From the NCBI RefSeq assembly GCF_024347215.1, contig NZ_AP025282.1, forward strand, positions 3,472,001 to 3,536,000: a stretch of DNA of 64,000 nucleotides, in the 5' to 3' direction. Both the position numbers and the translations under genes were made by a program. This DNA is from Aliamphritea ceti (GTDB lineage Bacteria > Pseudomonadota > Gammaproteobacteria > Pseudomonadales > Balneatricaceae). Positions 42,248-52,275 of this stretch are shown here, piece by piece. Each line of letters starts with the position of its first letter. The first letter of the stretch is position 1. The notes under the pieces were generated by a model that was given only the letters and a program-made list of their open reading frames with translations, had not been told where the DNA came from and made no database searches.

Positions 42248-43174
42248 ATGAGCCAACCCGTTTCACGCCTGCCGAGACAAATCGGCGATGCACATATTCG
42301 CTTACTTCGTATCTATAAAGCGGTCATTGAAAACGGCGGATTTGCCGCAGCAGAAGTCGAGCTGAATATCAGCCGTCCGGCGATCAGCCTCGCGATGAAT
42401 GAGCTGGAAGGCTTACTGGAAATGAAACTCTGCCAGCGGGGCCGTTCAGGTTTCTCGGTTACCGAACAGGGAGAGCAGGTTTATCAGGCGAGCCTGCAAC
42501 TGCTCAGCAATCTGGAAACCTTTCGTTCCCAGATCAACGCCATCAATACCGAGCTCAAAGGTGAACTGAATATCGGCATTACCGATAATATGGTGACCGT
42601 ACCTCAGATGCGTATTACCCGGGCACTGGCCAAACTCAAGCAACGTGGACCGGATGTCGTGATCAACATTCGTATGATCCCACCTAACAAAATCGAATCG
42701 GCGGTACTGGAAGGCCGTCTCCATGTAGGAGTTGTTCCCGATATTCGTACACTCACCGGCCTCAACTATACGCCCCTATACAATGAGCAATCGTTACTTT
42801 ACTGCAGTGATGAGCACCCTCTTTATGACATGAAAGACTGGCGCATCACTCCTCAGCAGCTCACTGAAGCAAATACCGTTATTCCAGCTTATCCACAGAG
42901 TGTTGAAGCCAGAAGCCAGCATACCGATCTGCAAACCAGTGCCAGCTCCACTGATCGTGAGGGCATCGCATTTCTGATTCTTAGCGGCGAATACCTGGGA
43001 TTTTTACCGACCCACTTTGCTGCCCGCTGGGTACGTGAAAAACGCATGCGCAGTATTCAGCCACAAAGCCGCTTTTTCTATACAGAGTTTTCCGCAATTA
43101 CCCGTAAAGGTGCCCGCCCAAATCTGATTCTGGATGCTTATATGGAAGAACTGGAAAAACTCGAAAACAACTAA
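42248..43174 (+). CDS. LysR-family regulator of the omega-amino acid pathway
   Basis: The protein has 308 residues. The helix-turn-helix lies at about 15-75 (IRLLRIYKAVIENGGFAAAEVELNISRPAISLAMNELEGLLEMKLCQRGRSGFSVTEQGEQVY), and the effector domain follows. It is divergent from the aminotransferase and upstream of the PuuC-like gene on the same strand. It is therefore a candidate activator of one or both. The ATG at 42248 is preceded by GAAGGCATTGCT. Confidence 0.9.
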   Translation: MSQPVSRLPRQIGDAHIRLLRIYKAVIENGGFAAAEVELNISRPAISLAMNELEGLLEMKLCQRGRSGFSVTEQGEQVYQASLQLLSNLETFRSQINAINTELKGELNIGITDNMVTVPQMRITRALAKLKQRGPDVVINIRMIPPNKIESAVLEGRLHVGVVPDIRTLTGLNYTPLYNEQSLLYCSDEHPLYDMKDWRITPQQLTEANTVIPAYPQSVEARSQHTDLQTSASSTDREGIAFLILSGEYLGFLPTHFAARWVREKRMRSIQPQSRFFYTEFSAITRKGARPNLILDAYMEELEKLENN

Positions 43175-43268
43175 ACCTACCCCGGCCGGGGTATATCTTC
43201 AGCCCTTAATTCATTTATTATCCGAAGCATCATTCAATTTTAAAAAAGAATATATGCAAGGTGAATAC

Positions 43269-44753
43269 ATGAACTTAGCCGACTGGAACAAGCAGGTTGA
43301 ACACCTGACCATCCCCTCAAAAGCTTTTATTAATGGCAAAAATATTGCGGCTATGTCGGGTAAAACACTTGCTTGTATCAACCCTTCGAATAACCTTAGC
43401 CTTGGTGAAGTATCCGACTGCGGGACTGAGGATGCAGACCTGGCGGTAAACATAGCCCGACAAACCTTTGAGCAGGGCTGCTGGTCTAAACTACCACCAG
43501 TTGAACGCAAAAAAATCCTGATTCGCTGGGCAGAATTGCTCGAAGAAAACAGCGAAGAATTAGCGCTACTGGAATGCCTGAACGCAGGCAAGCCAATTTC
43601 AGACACGGTGAATGTGGATGTGCCAGGCGCTATAACCACGATTCGCTGGACCGCAGAAGCAGTCGATAAAGTGTATGAACAGATAGCACCAACTAGCGAA
43701 GACTGCTTAGCTTTGGTGACCAGGTTACCTCTCGGCGTCATTCTGGCAATTGTTCCCTGGAATTTTCCACTGTCTACCACTGCCTGGAAGCTGGCACCTG
43801 CACTGGCAACCGGCAACTCGGTAATCCTGAAGCCAGACCAAAAGACACCATTAACAGCACTGCGTATCGCACAACTGGCAACAGAAGCCGGTTTACCGGA
43901 CGGCGTACTTAATGTGTTGCCAGGTGACGGACCGGTTCTCGGTCAGCATCTGTGTCTCCACCCGGGTATCGATGGCCAGACCTTCACCGGTTCGACCGCT
44001 GTCGGTAAGTTGCTGATGCAATATTCCGGTCAATCCAACCTGAAACGAACCTTTCTGGAACTGGGCGGCAAAAGTGCCAATATTGTTTTTGCGGATGCTA
44101 ACCTGGAAAAAGCAGCTCAGATGGCCGCAGTAGCCGGTTTTTTTAATTCTGGACAAACCTGTACCGCCGGTACCCGGTTATTAATTGAAGCCTCTATTTA
44201 CGATGAATTTCTTGAAAAGGTAAAGGCCTATACAGAAGGCTGGCAACCAGGTAACCCACTGGATCCGGATTCCAGCATGGGAGCGATAATTGATCAGCGA
44301 CAGCTGGATACCATTCAGGGCTATGTAAAAGTTGGTCTTGAAGAAGGTGCCGAACTGCTGACCGGTGGTGAAGCTGTTGATCTGGGTAATGGCGGTTTTT
44401 ATCATCAGCCAACTATCTTCAAAAATGTGAATAATCAGATGCGTATCGCCCGGGAAGAAATTTTTGGCCCTGTTGTTGCCGCAATTCCATTTGAAAATAT
44501 GGAAGATGCTATTCAAATAGCCAATGACTCCCCGTACGGCCTTGCAGGCGCAGTCTGGAGCAGCAATATAAACACTGCTCACATAGTAGCAGCAGCCGTT
44601 CGGACAGGTACCATGGGCGTGAATAACTACTTCGGCGGTGATGTCACTGTACCATTCGGCGGCTTTAAGGAATCTGGTAATGGCCGGGATAAATCATTGC
44701 ATGCGATGGATGATTATACCGAGCTGAAAACCACCTGGATTGAATTCGAATAG
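43269..44753 (+). CDS. NAD(P)-dependent aldehyde dehydrogenase (PuuC-like)
   Basis: The protein has 494 residues. The active-site motifs are visible: NFPLSTTAWKLAPALATGNSVILKPDQKTPLTA for cofactor binding, the general base Glu in FLELGGKSANIVF (about 259) and the nucleophile Cys in FNSGQTCTAGTRL (about 293). Among family members it most resembles PuuC and the gamma-(glutamyl)aminobutyraldehyde/omega-aldehyde dehydrogenases, so it probably oxidises an amino-aldehyde. I chose the ATG at 43269, which has AAGGTG upstream. Earlier starts overlap the LysR gene. It lies 94 bases after that LysR gene. Confidence 0.88.
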   Translation: MNLADWNKQVEHLTIPSKAFINGKNIAAMSGKTLACINPSNNLSLGEVSDCGTEDADLAVNIARQTFEQGCWSKLPPVERKKILIRWAELLEENSEELALLECLNAGKPISDTVNVDVPGAITTIRWTAEAVDKVYEQIAPTSEDCLALVTRLPLGVILAIVPWNFPLSTTAWKLAPALATGNSVILKPDQKTPLTALRIAQLATEAGLPDGVLNVLPGDGPVLGQHLCLHPGIDGQTFTGSTAVGKLLMQYSGQSNLKRTFLELGGKSANIVFADANLEKAAQMAAVAGFFNSGQTCTAGTRLLIEASIYDEFLEKVKAYTEGWQPGNPLDPDSSMGAIIDQRQLDTIQGYVKVGLEEGAELLTGGEAVDLGNGGFYHQPTIFKNVNNQMRIAREEIFGPVVAAIPFENMEDAIQIANDSPYGLAGAVWSSNINTAHIVAAAVRTGTMGVNNYFGGDVTVPFGGFKESGNGRDKSLHAMDDYTELKTTWIEFE

Positions 44754-45426
44754 TAACGGTTCTTCTCTTCAGCTCCCTGATTCAATCCACTACTTCAGCC
44801 CGTAGCTAAGCTTAGCTACAGGCTGAAGCACAAATATCCCGATAGCCGTACAGATAAATCCAGCCCTATCAAATAATAGGGATCTATAAATTAAACAGGC
44901 TACGAAAATTGTTTATTCATTAACCTTAAAATATAGACAAAAACAAACTGATTAACATATTTTAAAAAACCAGCGAGGCAACATATTAACAACTAAAATT
45001 CCTGCTTATTACTCACCGTATTTTTACTTTTTAATCCGCATAATATTTAGTGCTATCACCTTAAATCACTTAGCATCATAAATATAACTCCACGCTAGCG
45101 CCTCAATACGCTGCAGACAGCATAACTGTTAACTTTTGATGACAGAGCCATTATTTATTTTTTCTAAAACAACGTATAAGTTTATCTAAAGAGATTTTGT
45201 GTTTTTACGACACTAAATTGAATTTATCGTCTTTTTATATGACGACTAACCATTTTGACATGTGATGTTTTTCTTTTCTCAAAACGATCTTTATATACTC
45301 GATGCAATATTTTATCGAATCAGGAAAAAGTATTTTCCGTTGTTGATGACGATAATTAAAATCGTGGGGTTAAGGATAAGGCTACGATCAATAAAATAAT
45401 TTTTGCATAACAGGATTAAAACAATA
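44754..45426. other. Long AT-rich intergenic region before the first chemoreceptor
   Basis: About 670 bases with strong A/T bias in the middle. I see no coding frame, no recognisable sigma-28 (flagellar) promoter and no RNA gene. It separates the catabolic block from the chemotaxis genes. Confidence 0.45.
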
Positions 45427-47436
45427 ATGAACTTAACCGTTACGCAACGTATTGGCGGTGGTTTCGCCTTACTGGTTATCTTGCTATTGATTATAAGTGC
45501 CTCATCCTATCGTGGTCTCAGTCAGGTAAATCATCAGCTCGAAATCACTAACGATGAAATAACACCTATCATTGTTCGCAGCTCAGCGATGGCTGTGTCA
45601 CTGCTTTCTTCAAATAAGTCTATGCTGCAGTATCTGGACAGCACTGATACTGAAACCCTGGCACTTTATCAGGACAATTTTGAACAGCAGCGCCAGCAGT
45701 ATCAGCAGCAACGCGAACAATTACTGAAGTATGCCAAAACCTATCCGGAAGTAAGCAATACTATTAATCAGCTGGACAGTAAAACCGACAGTTATTACTT
45801 GTCCGCCGAACAGGCACTAATTGATCATCAGCAATATTTGCAACTAAGCACACAGTTGGAACAGGCTGAACAGGACCTACGCACCGAAATACATTTATTT
45901 TTTAATGACATAGAATTACTCATTACTTTCGGTATTTCAGAAACCGAAAAAAGCAGCGGCCGAGAATTGAAAGAAAATCTCAAAGCGGTCGAAGTTGAAT
46001 TTAACACTCTTCTGAAAACCACGCTTTTAGAACAAATCACACCTATTGAAGAATCTTTTGCGACTGAAGGCTATGGCTATAGTGTTCTGGCGCTCAATAC
46101 CCGGCTGCAGAAAATGATCGACAGCGGTAATACCATCGCCCCCGATCTGAAGAAATACACAGGTCCTATAGAGCAGGCTGCCAACGATGTTGCAGGACTG
46201 ACCCAATTACATAAGCAGAAAGTACTTCTCGATGCTGAATTAGCAAATCTTGTCATGCAGTTATCCGAAAGTGCCGACGCCAGCAACCAGGCATTAGAGC
46301 AACTGATGCAGGATGCACAAGTACTGGCTGCTCAAGTCGCCGGTGACGCCGAACAGCAAGTAAACATCAACCAGACAACCAACATAGTTATAAGTCTGTT
46401 CTCAGTACTGATTGCCATCACGATCGGCGTTTGGGTTAGTCGCAATATCCGTAATTCAATGCGTCGTATTATGAATATCCTCCGCGTTATTGCCGATGGT
46501 GATCTGACTCAACGCCTTGCTGTCACATCTAAGGATGAATTTGGTCAGCTTTCTCGCTGGGTTAACGAGCTGGTAGATAAGCAGGAGAATGTCATTCGTC
46601 AGATCCATACAGCTGCTAATCAGATCAGTAACTCGGCACAGCAAGCTTCTGATATTGGCCATCGCACCCACAACATGATGAATGATCAGCAAATGCAGAC
46701 AACTCAGGTAGCAACGGCTATCCATCAGATGTCCGCAACGGTTTCAGAAGTTGCCCAGAGCGCAGAACTGGCTCAGCAGCAGGTTACCGACATTGATACT
46801 GCTGCTAACAGCAATCGGGAACTTATGCAGCACAGCATAGAACGGGTCAACGCTCTTGCGGAAGAGCTTGACCGTACCGGACGGGTAATTAACCAGCTTA
46901 ATGAGGACAGCCTGAATATTGGTCGGATTCTGGAAGTCATTGAAGACATCGCTGGTCAGACGAATTTGTTGGCCCTGAACGCAGCTATTGAAGCCGCCCG
47001 GGCCGGAGAACAGGGCCGCGGCTTTGCAGTGGTTGCTGATGAAGTACGTAACCTTGCCAGCCGTACCCAGAATTCCACCCAGGAAATTCAGGTAATGATA
47101 GACAAACTTCAGTCCGGCGCGACTGATGCGGTAAAAATTATGGATAGCAGCCGTCAGGAAGCACAATCCAGTGTTGCTCAGACAGTCAAAGCTGGAGACT
47201 CCCTGAGCGAAATGGTCCGTCAATTAGGCGAAGTTCGACAAATGTCTATCAGCATCGCCACGGCAGCAGAACAGCAAACCGCTGTGAGCATGGAAATATC
47301 TCAGTCCGTTCAGCAAATTGCTGACACTGCTGAATCTGGCTTACAGGACGCTGAAGAAAGTGCTAAGGGGAGCGAAGTGCTTTCCAAACTGGCCATGCAA
47401 CAACAGCAAATGATCAATCAGTTTAAGCTCAATTAA
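45427..47436 (+). CDS. Methyl-accepting chemotaxis protein, large helical ligand domain
   Basis: The protein has 669 residues. The membrane helices are at about 14-34 and 312-336. The roughly 275-residue periplasmic part between them is all helical and is about the size of the HBM (helical bimodular) ligand-binding domain. HAMP lies at about 338-390 (RNIRNSMRRIMNILRVIADGDLTQRLAVTSKDEFGQL). The signalling domain has the tip hairpin IEDIAGQTNLLALNAAIEAARAGEQGRGFAVVADEVRNLA (about 510-550) and methylation helices. The ATG at 45427 has AGGA upstream and avoids a 5' extension from TTG. It binds a small molecule and signals to CheA/CheW, but the ligand is not predictable. Confidence 0.92.
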   Translation: MNLTVTQRIGGGFALLVILLLIISASSYRGLSQVNHQLEITNDEITPIIVRSSAMAVSLLSSNKSMLQYLDSTDTETLALYQDNFEQQRQQYQQQREQLLKYAKTYPEVSNTINQLDSKTDSYYLSAEQALIDHQQYLQLSTQLEQAEQDLRTEIHLFFNDIELLITFGISETEKSSGRELKENLKAVEVEFNTLLKTTLLEQITPIEESFATEGYGYSVLALNTRLQKMIDSGNTIAPDLKKYTGPIEQAANDVAGLTQLHKQKVLLDAELANLVMQLSESADASNQALEQLMQDAQVLAAQVAGDAEQQVNINQTTNIVISLFSVLIAITIGVWVSRNIRNSMRRIMNILRVIADGDLTQRLAVTSKDEFGQLSRWVNELVDKQENVIRQIHTAANQISNSAQQASDIGHRTHNMMNDQQMQTTQVATAIHQMSATVSEVAQSAELAQQQVTDIDTAANSNRELMQHSIERVNALAEELDRTGRVINQLNEDSLNIGRILEVIEDIAGQTNLLALNAAIEAARAGEQGRGFAVVADEVRNLASRTQNSTQEIQVMIDKLQSGATDAVKIMDSSRQEAQSSVAQTVKAGDSLSEMVRQLGEVRQMSISIATAAEQQTAVSMEISQSVQQIADTAESGLQDAEESAKGSEVLSKLAMQQQQMINQFKLN

Positions 47437-47448
47437 CCTACTCTGCTT

Positions 47449-47479
47449 CACCGTTATTTTCGCTGAGAAAATAACGGTG
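47449..47479 (+). terminator. Hairpin after the first chemoreceptor gene
   Basis: CACCGTTATTTTC, loop, GAAAATAACGGTG form a perfect 13-base stem 13 bases after the stop. No T run follows, so it may stop RNA decay instead of transcription. Confidence 0.6.
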
Positions 47480-48057
47480 ACGCTTTGATCGAATTCGCTT
47501 CAATTCAGCCATTTAATCGCAATTAATAACCATTATTACTACTAATTATCATTAATATTACTGACCACTTAGTCAAATAAATATTAACTTAACAAATAAA
47601 CTGCTTCTGAAACTTAACTGAATATTAATTCAAAAAATATTAATTATATTTTTAATGCGGTTTTTTCGCCCTTCAATCATCCACACATTTAAATTCAACC
47701 AGCCTCTGAAACAGCGCTTAAAATCACCATCCAAAAACAAAAAAACCTTTATAAAACAGTAACATCTAAGCTAGAACATTAAGCATAACAATGCCGAACA
47801 AACGTTTAAACCCTACAAAAAACCCATAACAAACAAGGGCTTGCACCTCGTCAATTTAATCAAACCTATCTCCCAAAATGGGGGCATTCGCTACAGTAGG
47901 GCTTCTCAATCAGGAAATCGTAATGCTAGGATTAAATCACTAGGACGAAATAAGTGCTGCTTAGGTTTGGCAATTTAGAACCTCTTCAGATTATCGGCTG
48001 GTAGCGCAACGCGTAAGGATACAATTCGTAAACTGATGTACTACGGAATCGTTAGTT
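47480..48057. other. AT-rich intergenic region between the chemoreceptor genes
   Basis: About 580 bases, strongly A/T-rich, with no coding frame of note. The last 170 bases should contain the promoter and leader of the next gene. I see no clear operator. Confidence 0.45.
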
Positions 48058-49689
48058 ATGTTTAAGAATATATCCATTAAATCAAAATTGATTATTATGT
48101 CAGGCCTGCCAATTATTGGTCTGATAATCGTTTTAGCGACAGCCCTTTTCGAACTTAAAAGCACCGTCAACGGCTCCGCGCGAATGTACAACGACCGTGT
48201 CGTTCCCCTCGAAGATCTCAAAGTAATTGCTGACGACTACGCCGTACTGGTTATAGACGCCGTCAACAAAGCTAACGCCGGCCTGATTCCTGTCAGTCGA
48301 GCGGTTTCCGACATTGAAGCCTCTAAAACTGAAATTGCCGAAAAGTGGCAAAAATACATGGCAACAGAACTCACGCCTGAAGAAGCCCGGTTAGCACAGG
48401 AGGCCGAGCAACTGTTTACTTCTGCCAACCGTGCAATCGACCGTCTGCTTGGTGACCTGAAAAAATTCTCCGGGGATCCTAAAAACAACCTGTCTCAATT
48501 TGACGGACCGCTTTATAAAGATATTGATCCTATCAGTGAAAAAATCACAGAGCTGGTCAACCTCCAGTTACGTGTGGCCAAAGAAGAATACGAAAATATC
48601 GAGCATTTATATGAAGAGAGTATTTTATACCTTGGCGGCACCAGCATCCTGATTTCAGCCTTACTACTGTTCTTCTCTATAGGTGTATATCGCTCAGTTG
48701 TACTACCGTTACAAAATGCACAAAAAACCATCGAAACAATCGCTGATAAGTCAGACCTGACCTTGGAACTTAAAGTCGAAAACAACGATGAACTGGGCGC
48801 AATGTCCACCAGCTTCAATAAAATGTTGTTACAAATGCGCGATATCATCACGCAAATCAGCAGCGCAGCAACACAACTTTCCGGCTCGGCGGGCGGTATG
48901 ACTGAGGTTAGTACCCGGGCGAACCAGAGTATTGATGCACAGCGCTTAGAAATTGAGCAAGTAGCAACCGCGATGAACGAAATGGTCGCTACTGCACATG
49001 AGATCTCACAAAACGCAGAAATGGCTGATAAAGACGCCCAGGACACCAGCGAGCAAGCTGAACAGGGTAACTCAATCGTAGAAGAAGCTATCGGTGCCAC
49101 TAACGCACTGGTTGAAGATGTTGTTACCGTTTCTGAACACATTCGCACCCTGGAATCTGACAGCGAGAGCATAGGTTCAATTGTTGATGTGATAAAAGAA
49201 ATTGCTGAACAAACCAACCTGCTGGCACTGAACGCGGCGATTGAGGCTGCCCGGGCCGGTGATCAGGGTCGAGGGTTTGCCGTGGTTGCTGATGAAGTAC
49301 GTACCCTGGCACAACGTACGCAGCTCTCCACTCAGGAAATACAAAACGCAATTGAACGTTTACAAACCGGCACGATGAACGCAGTAAACGCAATGTCTGA
49401 TGGCCAGGAAAAAGCAAAAAATGCAGGTGATAAAGCAGCAGAAGCCGGCGATGCGCTTAAAGCAATCTCTGTTGCTGTACGTAACATTACCAACATGAAT
49501 ACTCAGATCGCCAGCGCATCCAGCGAACAAACCAGTGTCTCTGAAGAAATTGACCGTTCTTTAGTCACTATTCAGGATACATCTAACGCATCCAGTGAAG
49601 GTGCTCTTGAAATCGCCCGCTCCAGTGAAGAACTCTCTGCTCTGGCAGCTAACTTACAGGACACCGTTAGCCGCTTCCGACTCGGCTGA
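48058..49689 (+). CDS. Methyl-accepting chemotaxis protein, four-helix-bundle type
   Basis: The protein has 543 residues. Membrane helices lie at about 10-30 and 192-213, with a periplasmic four-helix-bundle domain of about 160 residues between them. HAMP covers about 215-268 (LPLQNAQKTIETIADKSDLTLELKVENNDELGAM). The signalling tip has IKEIAEQTNLLALNAAIEAARAGDQGRGFAVVADEVRTLA (about 379-419). Unlike the first receptor it has the short periplasmic sensor typical of 4HB_MCP. The ATG has ACGGA upstream. A terminator follows. Confidence 0.92.
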   Translation: MFKNISIKSKLIIMSGLPIIGLIIVLATALFELKSTVNGSARMYNDRVVPLEDLKVIADDYAVLVIDAVNKANAGLIPVSRAVSDIEASKTEIAEKWQKYMATELTPEEARLAQEAEQLFTSANRAIDRLLGDLKKFSGDPKNNLSQFDGPLYKDIDPISEKITELVNLQLRVAKEEYENIEHLYEESILYLGGTSILISALLLFFSIGVYRSVVLPLQNAQKTIETIADKSDLTLELKVENNDELGAMSTSFNKMLLQMRDIITQISSAATQLSGSAGGMTEVSTRANQSIDAQRLEIEQVATAMNEMVATAHEISQNAEMADKDAQDTSEQAEQGNSIVEEAIGATNALVEDVVTVSEHIRTLESDSESIGSIVDVIKEIAEQTNLLALNAAIEAARAGDQGRGFAVVADEVRTLAQRTQLSTQEIQNAIERLQTGTMNAVNAMSDGQEKAKNAGDKAAEAGDALKAISVAVRNITNMNTQIASASSEQTSVSEEIDRSLVTIQDTSNASSEGALEIARSSEELSALAANLQDTVSRFRLG

Positions 49690-49712
49690 TCATCTTTTAG
49701 CTACACATCAGA

Positions 49713-49740
49713 TCTGCCGGCTATACGCCGGCAGTTTTGT
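49713..49740 (+). terminator. Rho-independent terminator of the second chemoreceptor gene
   Basis: CTGCCGGC, TATAC, GCCGGCAG and TTTTGTTTT: a perfect 8-base GC-rich stem followed by a T-rich run, 24 bases after the stop. Confidence 0.85.
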
Positions 49741-49940
49741 TTTCATTTCACGTTACTGTTTTCACAACTAGGGACGAGCGATCTTTTCAATAGTTCCTTT
49801 TCAGTTACTAATGTTCAAAACGGTCAGGCAAATACAGGCCCTAGCTGGCTTTATCAAAAACAAGCAGTTAGGATAATTTTTAAGCAATACGAATAAAACT
49901 AAGGCGGATCGACAAAACACACTCACAGAAGAGAACAGAG

Positions 49941-50630
49941 ATGATCAGGATCAGACGCTCGAACGATCGGGGTTTTGCACACTATGGCTGGTTGGAAAGC
50001 CACTATTGTTTCTCTTTTGCCAGCTACTTTGATCCTGACTTTATGGGCCTTGCTAACCTACGTGCCTGTAATGAAGATTCTCTGCACCCCGGTGCCAGCA
50101 TCGACCCCTGCCAGTTTCAGCAAACCGAAGTCTTCAGCCTGATACTTGAAGGTCAGGCACAGTTTCATGACTCCCTTGGCCGCAAAGGCATGTTTAAAAG
50201 CCCTGGCGGGGCATTGCTGCTCAGTGCAGCCGATGAAATTGACTTCAACCTAACCAACAACGGTGCCGGCAAAACTCTGCGAATGCTGCAACTGTGGTTC
50301 ACCCCCAACGCCGGCTTGCAACTTCAGGCAAACCTCCAGCAAGCAAAACTTTCGCCTTCCAACGGTACACTGCTGGTCGCTTCACCGGATGGCCGTGACG
50401 GCTCAATGCTGCTGCAACAGAACATCTGTATATATCGTCTGAAGCTGGGTAAAACAGCCTGTGGGTTACCGGCAGAAAAGCATGGCTTTTTGCAACTGTT
50501 AAAAGGTGAGCTGGAAATTAACGGATCGCTGATGTCACCGGGAGATGCGGCTCTGATCAGTGATGAAGCAATGCTGTCTATCCGCACTGCCCCACGCACT
50601 GAAGCCCTGTATATAACAATGTCCGGATAA
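49941..50630 (+). CDS. Pirin-family protein without metal ligands
   Basis: The protein has 229 residues with a bicupin pirin fold. The YhhW-type opening is clear: RRSNDRGFAHYGWLESHYCFSFASYFDPDFMGLANLRACNED. At the place of the metal-binding HPH the sequence has Cys57-Gln-Phe59, and the later His/Glu pair (101/103 in YhhW) is also missing. The rest of the domain is well conserved. Iron-binding quercetinase-like or regulatory pirins need these ligands, so this member is probably not a metalloenzyme. Purine-rich AGAAGAGAACAGAG precedes the ATG. It is convergent with the neighbouring aldehyde dehydrogenase. Confidence 0.85.
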   Translation: MIRIRRSNDRGFAHYGWLESHYCFSFASYFDPDFMGLANLRACNEDSLHPGASIDPCQFQQTEVFSLILEGQAQFHDSLGRKGMFKSPGGALLLSAADEIDFNLTNNGAGKTLRMLQLWFTPNAGLQLQANLQQAKLSPSNGTLLVASPDGRDGSMLLQQNICIYRLKLGKTACGLPAEKHGFLQLLKGELEINGSLMSPGDAALISDEAMLSIRTAPRTEALYITMSG

Positions 50631-50652
50631 TAATCAGACAAGGTCTAGCAAT

Positions 50653-52170
50653 CTAGCTCAAATCAATCCACACAGTTTTATATTCAACATACTTATCCAT
50701 CGCATGAATCGACTTATCCCTGCCAAAACCGGACTGTTTAAAGCCGCCAACTGGTGATGAAATATCACCGTGATCATGACAATTGATCCAGATAACGCCG
50801 GCTTTAATATCATGAGCTGCCTGCTCCATACGCTTCATATCTCTGGTCCAGACCGCAGCACCTAAACCATAAACCGTTGCGTTTGCCACAGCGATCGCTT
50901 GTTCAAGTGAATCCACCGGAATGACCGATAAAACAGGCCCAAAGATTTCTTCACTGGCAATGCGCATATCTGCACTGACGTTATCAAAGATAGTTGCCTG
51001 CAAATAACACTGACAATCATCTCCTGCTTCCTGCTCTCCACCACAGACCAGCTTTGCACCGGCTTCATTTCCTGCCTGAATATATCGCAGGACATTAGCG
51101 GTATGCCGTGCATCAACCAGGCAACTGAACTCAGTTGCCGGATCAAGAGGATCCGCCGGTTTGATTTTCTCAGCTAAAATTCTGACTTTATCCATCAGCG
51201 GCTGATGAACTTTACGATCAACAATCAGCCGTGAACCGGCATTACATATCTGCCCCTGATTCGAGAAAGCACCTAATACAATCGCTGCGGCGGCTTTGTC
51301 CAAATCTTCAACGTCATCCAGAACGATATTAGGCGTTTTACCACCGCACTCCAGTGCCACCCGTTTCAGATTCGACTGACCTGCATACTGCATATATAAG
51401 CCACCGACTCTGCTTGATCCGGTAAAGGCAAGTGCATCAACATCCATATGCAGCCCCAACGCTTTACCGGCAACATCTCCCATCCCGGGAACAACATTAA
51501 ATACACCAGAAGGAACCCCAGCTTTATGCGCCAGTTCGGCCATACGAATAGCAGTAAGCGAAGACTGTTCTGCCGGTTTAAGCACAACGGAATTACCAGC
51601 AGCCAGAGCTGGCGCTGCTTTCCAGCACGCGATCATTAGCGGATAATTCCAGGGAACGATAGCCGCCACCACACCAACAGGCACCCGATGAATCCGGGTT
51701 AAGGCATTAGGTTGAGTAGGGGCAATTTCGTCGTAGAGTTTGTCTGCCAGCTCGGCGTACCAGTTTACGCATTCCACAGCACCAGGAAGATTCATAGTGC
51801 TGCTATCTCTGATGGTCATGCCCATATCCAGGCTTTCCAGCAACGCTAATTCGTCAGCATGTGCTTCCAGCTCATCGGCAAAGGCCTGCAGAATTTTCTT
51901 ACGCTGCTTAGGCATAAGACCAGACCAGACACCTGCGTCAAAAGCTTGCCGCGCTGTGGCCACTGCTTTATCAACATCCTCTGCGTCGCAGGCGGCGATG
52001 CGGGTAAGCAGCTGACCATTTCTCGGTGAGATACAGTCGAAAGTTGCACCGCTGGCAGCATCACAAAACTCACCATCAATAAAAGCCTGGTTTGCCAGCC
52101 CATTGCTGATCAGTTGTTCAGCGCTGTCCTGCCAGGACTGATAAGTAGATATCTGCTCACTTGCGGCCAT
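50653..52170 (-). CDS. NAD(P)-dependent aldehyde dehydrogenase
   Basis: The protein has 505 residues. The base Glu lies in VALECGGKTPNIVL (about 272) and the nucleophile Cys in SNQGQICNAGSRL (about 306). NYPLMIACWKAAPALAAGNSVVLKPAEQSSLTA is the cofactor site. It resembles the omega-aldehyde/PuuC-like group, as does the gene at 43269, with which it appears clearly homologous. A broad aliphatic or amino-aldehyde substrate is likely. It lies downstream of nosL on the same strand (105-base gap) but shows no functional link to denitrification. Confidence 0.88.
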   Translation of the reverse strand: MAASEQISTYQSWQDSAEQLISNGLANQAFIDGEFCDAASGATFDCISPRNGQLLTRIAACDAEDVDKAVATARQAFDAGVWSGLMPKQRKKILQAFADELEAHADELALLESLDMGMTIRDSSTMNLPGAVECVNWYAELADKLYDEIAPTQPNALTRIHRVPVGVVAAIVPWNYPLMIACWKAAPALAAGNSVVLKPAEQSSLTAIRMAELAHKAGVPSGVFNVVPGMGDVAGKALGLHMDVDALAFTGSSRVGGLYMQYAGQSNLKRVALECGGKTPNIVLDDVEDLDKAAAAIVLGAFSNQGQICNAGSRLIVDRKVHQPLMDKVRILAEKIKPADPLDPATEFSCLVDARHTANVLRYIQAGNEAGAKLVCGGEQEAGDDCQCYLQATIFDNVSADMRIASEEIFGPVLSVIPVDSLEQAIAVANATVYGLGAAVWTRDMKRMEQAAHDIKAGVIWINCHDHGDISSPVGGFKQSGFGRDKSIHAMDKYVEYKTVWIDLS

Positions 52171-52275
52171 GCCGTGCTTCCTTTTGAAAATACAAATTCG
52201 CGCTGATTATAGGTCAGTCACGAAGGAAGCTCTAATATCCAGATGCTCTTAAGTTAGATACGACAAAAGCATACC

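Noticed and set aside
43134..43268. Extended start of the PuuC-like aldehyde dehydrogenase
   Set aside because: The extension overlaps the end of the LysR gene and is not family-like. The ATG at 43269 has a ribosome site and the right length.
44754..48057. Sigma-28 (flagellar) promoters before the chemoreceptor genes
   Set aside because: I looked for the TAAA-N15-GCCGATAA pattern and found no convincing match upstream of either gene.
48513..49217. Open frame of 234 codons antisense to the second chemoreceptor gene
   Set aside because: Shadow of the MCP coding sequence, with low-complexity composition and no start context.
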